NCBI GenBank assembly: GCA_015056885.1
Contig: SVFL01000017.1
Coordinates: 1-54,385, forward strand
Origin: Lachnospiraceae bacterium
Lineage (GTDB): Bacteria > Bacillota > Clostridia > Lachnospirales > Lachnospiraceae
Direction: 5' to 3'
Length of the DNA stretch: 54,385 bases
Notes under the pieces: generated by a model
Told to the model about the DNA's origin: nothing
Seen by the model: the letters and a program-made list of their open reading frames with translations, nothing else
Databases searched by the model: none
Made by a program: the position numbers and the translations under genes
Part shown: positions 15,663-21,701 of the stretch, piece by piece
Layout: every line of letters begins with the position of its first letter
Position numbering within the stretch: position 1 is the stretch's first letter

Positions 15663-18600
15663 ATGCGTAAGAGAAACTTGTGTAAATTATTATACTCGCT
15701 ATTTTGTATTTGTATTATATGGGGAATGTTTGGAACAAAAGCGGAACATGTTTTTGCGGCGGAGGATAATTTTGATTATTATCAACAGTTGGATCCGAAT
15801 AGCGAAGAGTATCGTGAATGGAAAGAAAATCTGGTTAGACCGAAGAGTATGGTGATGGCAAGGCGTGCCGTGAATAGTTCGACAATGATTTCAAATGAGT
15901 ATATTGAATTTAGCACCTTAGGGAACGGTCGATTTACTATAGGAACAGTTGAAGGAAATCCAGATATTGATACAGATAATGAGAAAAAAATGTTGTTTGG
16001 GCATCCAATAAGTTCTGCATCATATACAACAGTTAGAATAGACGGAGTTACAAAGACTTTTAAAGCAGAAAGTGTTTCATATGATCGAGAAAATGCTAGA
16101 AGTATTGCAACTGCGAAATATGATGACATTAATGTTATACAAACCTTATCAATTGTAAAAAATCGAAATACGAGTAGAGACGAAGTAATTAAAATTAGTT
16201 ATGAATTAAAAAATACTTCAAATAATGTTAAGACTGTTGGATTGCGCATTATGTTAGATACTATGCTGGGCGGGAATGATGCAGCACCATTCCGGGTGGA
16301 TGGATGCGATATTACAAAAGAAACAGAGTTTAGTGGTGAAAATTTACCAAAAACTTGGATGGCGTTTGATACGCTTTTGCAACCGGGAGTAGTGTCACAA
16401 GGGACGCTTTATCAAGAGAGTGGGGAAAAGAAACCGGATAAAGTGCAATTTGTGAATTGGCCATATGCTTATGGTAATTCATGGAATTATGCAATTAAAT
16501 CTGATGAGAACAATTTTGATAGTGCGGTCACTATAACCTGGAATGAGGAAACTTTGGAACCGGGAGATTCATTTACATACAGTACCTATTATGGGTTAAG
16601 TGAACTGACATATGATTTAGTACCCCCTGTTGCATTGGGCGTTTATTTAAACCAATCTACTTTGCAATACAATGGAATCTATGAGAATCTTTTGGCTTCT
16701 GCATATATTCAGAATATTGGGAGCGGTAATGCTAATAATGTTAAATTGTGGATAGAAACGGATGATAATTTTAAGGTTGTAGGAACAGATACTACAAAGG
16801 AAATTGCTGTTATGAAACGGGGGAATTCTGATACTCATACATGGCAGTTAGAGGTGAATAAGGTGGGTAGGGTTCCCACCGATTCAGAGGGAGTAATAAA
16901 AGTAAAATTGCAATATACCGAGGCGGATACCGGTAAAATTGTAAACAAAGAGATTATAAAACATATTACAATATGCAAAAATACAGAGGAAAAACAGGCA
17001 ATTATTGTGGTTCCGGGAATTATGGGTTCCAGACTTCAGGATGACGATGGAAATGTTATATGGCCAAGTGCAAGAACACTTACCGATAGCATAAAATGTG
17101 ATGAATATGGAAATTGCAAAGAAGGTACCGGTACGATAAGCTCATCAACAGAGTATGGTACACTTGATACCTATGAAAATCTTATCAATGAGTTGAGAAA
17201 TGATTACGGTGAGAATTACGATATTGTATTTGCACCATATGATTGGAGATTAGGACTGGATAAGTGTGTTGAGGAAGTTAAAAGCTATATCGATAACTAT
17301 GACAAGGTTGCTGTGGTAGCTCATAGTATGGGAGGGCTGGTTTTAGAGCAATATGTACATGATTATGGACCTGATAAAATAGTTAAAGTTGTAACTTTGG
17401 GCACACCATTCTGGGGAAGTGCCATGGCAGCTCGGGCGGAATATGATGGATATCTTGAGGCGGCAAGTGGATTTGGTGGAACGTTAATAGAAGGAATGGT
17501 TGAAAATTTTGAGGGTGTTTATAGTTTGTTGCCTAATAGCCATTATACAAATATCCATAATTGGTGCTCTTTTACAACAAATGAATATGAAACTATATGG
17601 GATTACTTTACACATGCAAATCATGAGACAGAAGTGAGAGATTGGAATGGCACAAAAGATTTGTATATGACTTATTACAATGAGTATTTGGTTAATCAGG
17701 CATTGGGTAAATTGGATGCGTTATCTAGTGAAAATACTTGTGAACTTGATAAGGTAAATATTACTTATATAGTGGGAAATGGCTGTGTGACGGATTCAGA
17801 GGTTGATTTTTTTGATGGATTGGTTGCGAGTGGGCTTGGAGGAGCAATGGCAATGAAGGTATCATCTGCAGTGCCTAATAACTATGGAGATGGAACAGTA
17901 TCTATGATAAGTGCCACCATGAATCGAGTTAATGCCAATGTGCTGAATAATGACAAAATACAATACTTGGGGAATTTTGTTGTTGTAAATAATGTAAATC
18001 ATATAAATCTTGCAAAAGATGGTGATGTGATAATAAAAATCAAAAATGCTTTAAATGAATGCATTATACCGGATTCCGGACCAATGATTACACAATATAG
18101 TATGAATTCTACTAATGACGGAATCATGGCAATAGACAATACAGAACCGCATGAAGATTATGAGGATACTTCCAGAGTGGTAAAACTGATTGTAATCGGA
18201 GATATGGATATTGATTTCTACAATAAGCAAGGAGAGTTAAAGTATTATTATCATCCGAATAGTGAAATACGCATACAGGATGGACCGGATTTTACCGTGG
18301 GTAGAATTGGTGAATTTGGCGAACAGAGTGTAGTGATAGCAAATTTCAATAAGGATGATTATATAATCAAGTTGACTTCCAATCAAAATCAGATATCGCA
18401 GATTGGAATTTTACAGGAGGAAGATTTACAGACCCTTTCGGACTTCAATCTGTTAGCCGGAGATATTGTGAAAATTAGCTATAGTCCCGATAAATCCAAT
18501 GTATATTATAACGAGAAAGAGATTGAATTTGACGGAGAGAACAATTTGGTGGCAGAAGATGTTTCCATAATGTCATTAGATATCAATTCACAGGATGAGA

Positions 18601-19007
18601 GCAATACCATTGCCGCAAGAATTAAACTGAAAAATTGTGGCAATAAGGCTATAGCCCTTAATAAAATCAAGTTTGGTTATATTTTCAATCCCGATGGACT
18701 GGACAATCATATTGCAGAATTTGATTGGGCATGTAATAATAATTCTGATATAACAAGGACTGTTCATGGAGAATTTGAAATAGTAGATGCAGAGAATATG
18801 CAATTGAGTATTTTGTTTGATAATGAGCAAATGCTTGAGGCAGGGAATGAGTTGGAAATTCATTTTAGAATTCATACTACGGATTGGCAAAATTATGATT
18901 TGACAAATGATTATTCCAGAAATTGTACAGAATATTCTACTAATGATAGGATGCTTTTTTATTATGGAGATGAGCTAATTTGTGGGGAAGAGTATGCTAA
19001 TGACTAA
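15663..19007 (+). CDS. Secreted LCAT-like lipase/acyltransferase with C-terminal CBM3-like module
   Basis: 1114-aa exported protein starting 2 bp after agrD. Signal peptide 1-33 (core LLYSLFCICIIWGMFG, end VFAAED). Residues about 75-315: beta-rich domain of unknown type. About 325-440: CARDB/Ig-like domain with NIGSGNANNVKLW. About 445-800: alpha/beta hydrolase of the lecithin:cholesterol acyltransferase class, with VVPGIMGSRL (449-458), FAPYDWR, nucleophile S555 in AHSMGG, probable D743 in YGDGT and H780 in NVNHIN. About 835-960: a domain repeated as a separate protein at 20988-21524. About 965-1110: CBM3-like, with FGYIF, EFDWAC, TDWQNYDLTNDYS and a YYGDELICGEE end, so cellulose binding is likely. 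It probably cleaves or transfers acyl chains outside the cell on fibre surfaces. Its substrate is unknown. Likely co-expressed with agrBD. Confidence 0.85.
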   Translation: MRKRNLCKLLYSLFCICIIWGMFGTKAEHVFAAEDNFDYYQQLDPNSEEYREWKENLVRPKSMVMARRAVNSSTMISNEYIEFSTLGNGRFTIGTVEGNPDIDTDNEKKMLFGHPISSASYTTVRIDGVTKTFKAESVSYDRENARSIATAKYDDINVIQTLSIVKNRNTSRDEVIKISYELKNTSNNVKTVGLRIMLDTMLGGNDAAPFRVDGCDITKETEFSGENLPKTWMAFDTLLQPGVVSQGTLYQESGEKKPDKVQFVNWPYAYGNSWNYAIKSDENNFDSAVTITWNEETLEPGDSFTYSTYYGLSELTYDLVPPVALGVYLNQSTLQYNGIYENLLASAYIQNIGSGNANNVKLWIETDDNFKVVGTDTTKEIAVMKRGNSDTHTWQLEVNKVGRVPTDSEGVIKVKLQYTEADTGKIVNKEIIKHITICKNTEEKQAIIVVPGIMGSRLQDDDGNVIWPSARTLTDSIKCDEYGNCKEGTGTISSSTEYGTLDTYENLINELRNDYGENYDIVFAPYDWRLGLDKCVEEVKSYIDNYDKVAVVAHSMGGLVLEQYVHDYGPDKIVKVVTLGTPFWGSAMAARAEYDGYLEAASGFGGTLIEGMVENFEGVYSLLPNSHYTNIHNWCSFTTNEYETIWDYFTHANHETEVRDWNGTKDLYMTYYNEYLVNQALGKLDALSSENTCELDKVNITYIVGNGCVTDSEVDFFDGLVASGLGGAMAMKVSSAVPNNYGDGTVSMISATMNRVNANVLNNDKIQYLGNFVVVNNVNHINLAKDGDVIIKIKNALNECIIPDSGPMITQYSMNSTNDGIMAIDNTEPHEDYEDTSRVVKLIVIGDMDIDFYNKQGELKYYYHPNSEIRIQDGPDFTVGRIGEFGEQSVVIANFNKDDYIIKLTSNQNQISQIGILQEEDLQTLSDFNLLAGDIVKISYSPDKSNVYYNEKEIEFDGENNLVAEDVSIMSLDINSQDESNTIAARIKLKNCGNKAIALNKIKFGYIFNPDGLDNHIAEFDWACNNNSDITRTVHGEFEIVDAENMQLSILFDNEQMLEAGNELEIHFRIHTTDWQNYDLTNDYSRNCTEYSTNDRMLFYYGDELICGEEYAND

Positions 19008-19380
19008 AAAAGAAAAGTGGAAGCGGATTCTAAGCATAATAATGATAATCTGGCTGTCCAAAATAGCAATATGTGTGGGGATTCGGGAACATCAGAATAG
19101 CAAATTTCTACAGATGTATGCAAATTGTGAAGATGGTATTTATGACTTGAATATTGAAAGAAAATTTCATTTTCTGAGTTGGAAATACGGAGTTATAGGT
19201 ATTTCGTATCATTATACAGTAGATGTTTATGATTTTGTTAACCGTTCTGAATATATTGGGACAAAGGATAGGGGGATTTTCAGAATCAGCCTTGTTCACT
19301 ATGGATATATTCAGGAAGCGTGGCCACTCGCTGTATATAAAGATTACGATATTACGAATCTGGTGCAGCCGGACGATTAA
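19000..19380 (+). CDS. Small membrane-anchored protein, copy 1 of a tandem family
   Basis: 126-aa protein of unknown function. It has a basic N-terminus, one membrane segment (about 11-27, IIMIIWLSKIAICVGI) and an external domain of about 95 residues with the motifs FLSWKYGVIGISYHYTVDVYD and FRISLVHYGYIQE. ATG 19000 is chosen over GTG 18982 and ATG 18994 because GGGGAAG lies 9 bp before it and because the next copy starts at the matching codon. It overlaps the end of the lipase gene by 8 bp, so it is translationally coupled. The next gene is a close paralogue. The strong conservation of the segment around SWKYGVIGISYHYT suggests a real fold; I do not recognise the family. Confidence 0.75.
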   Translation: MTKKEKWKRILSIIMIIWLSKIAICVGIREHQNSKFLQMYANCEDGIYDLNIERKFHFLSWKYGVIGISYHYTVDVYDFVNRSEYIGTKDRGIFRISLVHYGYIQEAWPLAVYKDYDITNLVQPDD

Positions 19381-19389
19381 AATGAATTG

Positions 19390-19432
19390 GAAGTGCCGCA
19401 AGATACCAGTTACGGATGTTTTGCGACACTTC
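19390..19432 (+). repeat. Conserved intergenic hairpin, unit 1
   Basis: GAAGTGCCGCAAGATACC (19390-19407) pairs imperfectly with GGATGTTTTGCGACACTTC (19414-19432). The same spacer recurs at 19831-19875. No T-run follows, so it is not an ordinary terminator; mRNA processing or stability is one option. Confidence 0.55.
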
Positions 19433-19451
19433 TGTTGGAAAAGGGAGTGTA

Positions 19452-19823
19452 ATGACCAAAAAGGAAAAGTGGAAGAGAATTCTAACCATAATAATGATAA
19501 TTTGGTTGTCAAAAATAGCAATATGTGTGGGGATTCGGGAACATCAGAACAATGAATTTATGAGATTGAACGAAAGTCAACAAGTCCATATGTATGATTT
19601 GCATATTGAAAGAAAAATACATTTTCTAAGTTGGAAATATGGAGTAATAGGTATTTCTTATCATTACACAATGGATGTGTATGATTACCACAATCCTTCT
19701 CGGTATATTGGAACAGATGATAAGGGAACTTTTCGAATAAGTTTTTTGCATTATGGATATATTCAAGAGTATTGGCCTATATCTGTATATACAGATTATG
19801 ATATTATGAATCATTTGGATTAG
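19452..19823 (+). CDS. Small membrane-anchored protein, copy 2 of a tandem family
   Basis: 123-aa paralogue of the protein at 19000-19380. The first 33 residues, including the membrane segment, are nearly identical; the middle (35-47) has diverged and the core FLSWKYGVIGISYHYT is kept, followed by MDVYDYHNPSRYIGT and FRISFLHYGYIQEYWP. The ATG at 19452 is chosen because it aligns with copy 1 and follows GGGAG; an in-frame ATG at 19416 falls inside the conserved hairpin spacer. Function unknown. Diversification of an external loop between near-identical anchors recalls gene families under pressure to vary (for example immunity or surface proteins), but that is only inference. Confidence 0.75.
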   Translation: MTKKEKWKRILTIIMIIWLSKIAICVGIREHQNNEFMRLNESQQVHMYDLHIERKIHFLSWKYGVIGISYHYTMDVYDYHNPSRYIGTDDKGTFRISFLHYGYIQEYWPISVYTDYDIMNHLD

Positions 19824-19830
19824 GGGATAT

Positions 19831-19875
19831 AGAAGTGCCGCAAGACACCAGTTATGGGTGTTTTGCGACGCTTCT
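19831..19875 (+). repeat. Conserved intergenic hairpin, unit 2
   Basis: AGAAGTGCCGCAAGACACC (19831-19849) pairs imperfectly with GGGTGTTTTGCGACGCTTCT (19856-19875). Bases that differ from unit 1 (T/C, A/G, A/G) largely keep pairing as G-C or G-U, which hints at selection on the structure. Confidence 0.55.
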
Positions 19876-19894
19876 GTCGGAAAAAAGTATGCTA

Positions 19895-20008
19895 ATGACT
19901 AAGAGGGAGAAGTGGAAGAAAAATCTAACGCTGATAATGGTAATCTGATTATTAAAAATAGCAATATGTGTCGGGATACGGGAACATCAGAATTATTTTG
20001 ATTTATAA
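19895..20008 (+). pseudogene. Decayed third copy of the small membrane protein
   Basis: Reads M-T-K-R-E-K-W-K-K-N-L-T-L-I-M-V-I and then a TGA (19946-19948) where copies 1 and 2 have TGG for Trp. The frame continues as LLKIAICVGIREHQN, still clearly homologous, then loses similarity and stops at 20006-20008. The external domain is gone. A nonsense change plus a 3' deletion or fusion to unrelated sequence explains it. Confidence 0.8.
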
Positions 20009-20078
20009 TGTTTTGAATAGGATACTGCGCGGTTTTATTACACTATTTTGCAGGATGGATGTGAAAAAGGAGAGTAAC

Positions 20079-20861
20079 ATGAGTGATTATAAATTTGATT
20101 TTTTTTATTATTCGGAAGATTTATCAAATGAGCATTATCTTGCTGAGATTGAAGATTTGTCTGATGAAGAATATGCAGTGTTATATAAGGACAAGATGTA
20201 TTGCCCTTTATGTAAGGGGCCACAGCTTGGCAGGGTAAGGCAGGGTGATATATCTTTCTTAAGAAAATATCCGAAACAGTTACATAGACTGGTGAATGGA
20301 GAGATGTGTTCTTATGAATGTGATACTGCATCCAAAGAGGTTGTAGAAGAATATATTCAGGAACTTAAAGAAAAGAAAAAAATAAAAAGCCTTCTTGAAG
20401 CAACAATGAGAAAAATGTTTAATCAACAGAATCCTAAACACATAATAACCAAAAACACAGGAAATCCAGTCGGTGATCCATTAGTGATAGAACGAATTCA
20501 GAAAGATAAAACGGTAAAAAGGAGCATTATCCCTCATTATAGCTTTATGAACTGGGGGAAGGATATTCCGCAGGATCGACTCTTACTTGTTTGGGGTAAA
20601 GTATTTGTGGAGCAGGTAGAAATTAAAACTAAGGAAGGCGCAGTTCAAACATACATACATTTTAAAAATATATCTTCAAAGCAGCTGATTACTTCGTGTA
20701 TAAAGCCATATGGTTTGGAAATTGAAGCAGGATATTATTATGTGGTTGTTTTAGGAATGTGTCGTCAAAAGGAATCCAAAGGTCACACATTTTATAACAT
20801 TTGGATTAACTCGCCTGTGGAAGAATCCATTATGCTTAAACCATTTTCCTATAAGGTATAG
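20079..20861 (+). CDS. Unrecognised cytoplasmic protein with CPLC motif
   Basis: 260-aa protein with no signal peptide or membrane segment. The start ATG at 20079 is chosen because AAGGAG precedes it by about 6 bp; an open frame from 19968 would run out of the decayed repeat. Residues about 1-45 are acidic and aromatic (FDFFYYSEDL). A CPLCKGPQLG element (about 47-56) and a later MCSYEC give four cysteines that could bind zinc. A Lys/Glu helix follows (about 98-115), then a beta-rich C-terminal half with PHYSFMNWGKDIP, VWGKVFVEQVEI and YYYVVVLGMCRQK. I do not recognise the family. Codon use is AT-rich like the rest of the agr block, so it probably arrived with it. Confidence 0.7.
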   Translation: MSDYKFDFFYYSEDLSNEHYLAEIEDLSDEEYAVLYKDKMYCPLCKGPQLGRVRQGDISFLRKYPKQLHRLVNGEMCSYECDTASKEVVEEYIQELKEKKKIKSLLEATMRKMFNQQNPKHIITKNTGNPVGDPLVIERIQKDKTVKRSIIPHYSFMNWGKDIPQDRLLLVWGKVFVEQVEIKTKEGAVQTYIHFKNISSKQLITSCIKPYGLEIEAGYYYVVVLGMCRQKESKGHTFYNIWINSPVEESIMLKPFSYKV

Positions 20862-20928
20862 AATGATTATTCGGAAGTTATACGGAATATTTACCTAAGA
20901 ATAATAACATAAAGCATGGAAATTTCGT

Positions 20929-20967
20929 GGGCGATAGAATGCACTAATGCTATCGTCCATTAGTGCA
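20929..20967 (+). promoter_or_regulatory. Two overlapping, mutually exclusive hairpins before the 20988 gene
   Basis: Stem A: GGGCGATAG (20929-20937) with CTATCGTCC (20950-20958). Stem B: TGCACTAATG (20940-20949), which is the loop of A, with CATTAGTGCA (20958-20967), a perfect 10 bp. Both cannot form at once in full. B ends just before GGATTGGAGG, the ribosome binding site region, so a switch between A and B could affect translation; at DNA level they are two interleaved dyads. Confidence 0.5.
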
Positions 20968-20987
20968 CTTGGATTGGAGGAAAGCAA

Positions 20988-21524
20988 ATGAGTAAGAAGA
21001 AAATATGTATGGTGTTTTGTTTGGCCCTGGTTGTTTTGATATTGGCAGTGATGAGTCAGCTTCAATATTACTGGATATATGCTACTAAAGGACAGATGTT
21101 AAGGATAATGGTAGGTGAAGGGCAAGAGAAAGACTCTGATATAGCAAAGGTGGTTTTGATTGGTAATGTGGATATTGATATCTATGAACAGGATAAGTTG
21201 AAATATTATTATCATCCTGATAGTGAGGATATCATGCATGTTATGCAGGATGGGCCCCCAATATCCTTCCATACTGCAGGATATTACGAGGAACAAAGAA
21301 TTAATGAAGTGAACTATAATAAGGCTGTTTATACATTCAAAATAACATCGGATGAAGAGCAAACAGTTCAAATTGGAATAAGTAATAATGGAAAGTTGCA
21401 GGAGATTTGGGATTTAGACCTTGAAGAAGGGGGTGTATTTAAAATAGAGTACAATCCGGAAAATGCAAGGGTGTATTATAAGGACAAGCAGATTGCCTTT
21501 GATAGAGAGGAATACATAAGATAA
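20988..21524 (+). CDS. Membrane-anchored stand-alone copy of the lipase accessory domain
   Basis: 178-aa protein with one N-terminal membrane segment (about 6-23, MVFCLALVVLILAVM) and an external domain (about 45-170). That domain matches residues about 835-960 of the secreted lipase at 15663-19007: compare VVLIGNVDIDIYEQDKLKYY with VVKLIVIGDMDIDFYNKQ, then YYYHP.SE, QDGP, the middle strand with TFKITS/IIKLTS, VQIGI/SQIGI, FKIEYNPE..VYYKDKQI / VKISYSPD..VYYNEKEI. GGAGG precedes the ATG by about 7 bp. Function unknown; the shared domain could bind the same ligand or pair the lipase with the cell surface. Confidence 0.75.
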   Translation: MSKKKICMVFCLALVVLILAVMSQLQYYWIYATKGQMLRIMVGEGQEKDSDIAKVVLIGNVDIDIYEQDKLKYYYHPDSEDIMHVMQDGPPISFHTAGYYEEQRINEVNYNKAVYTFKITSDEEQTVQIGISNNGKLQEIWDLDLEEGGVFKIEYNPENARVYYKDKQIAFDREEYIR

Positions 21525-21564
21525 GTGGTTATGATTTGAAAAACAGCGAAAAAACAACTTTGTC

Positions 21565-21597
21565 AAAAAAATATCAAATAATGCTTGATATTTTTTT
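21565..21597 (+). terminator. Hairpin with A- and T-runs ending the accessory block
   Basis: AAAAAAATATCAA (21565-21577) and TTGATATTTTTTT (21585-21597), 13 bp perfect with a 7-nt loop. Functional in both directions. Its right arm overlaps the ppdK -35 box. Confidence 0.7.
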
Positions 21598-21612
21598 CAC
21601 ATATGGTATAAT
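21585..21612 (+). promoter_or_regulatory. Promoter of ppdK
   Basis: TTGATA (21585-21590), 16 bp, TATAAT (21607-21612). About 90 bp of untranslated leader follows before the ATG. Confidence 0.7.
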
Positions 21613-21701
21613 TAGCCTTGTGAGAAGTAAGATAGTAAAAAGTAAGTTGTTAAATCTGAGTTACTTTTTAATTTTCATATAAGAAAGAAGGAGAAAAGAA
21701 G

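Larger units (their letters stand above)
19000..20008 (+). repeat. Tandem triplication: two intact genes and one decayed copy
   Basis: Three head-to-tail units of about 450 bp: gene copy 1 (19000-19380), conserved hairpin spacer (19390-19432), gene copy 2 (19452-19823), conserved spacer (19831-19875), and a broken third copy (19895-20008). The start context GTATGCTAATGACTAA of copy 3 matches copy 1 more than copy 2, as expected from unequal crossing-over. Confidence 0.8.

Noticed and set aside
20929..20967. H-type pseudoknot
   Set aside because: The connecting loops would be 0-2 nt over stems of 8-10 bp, which is sterically unlikely; alternative hairpins fit better.
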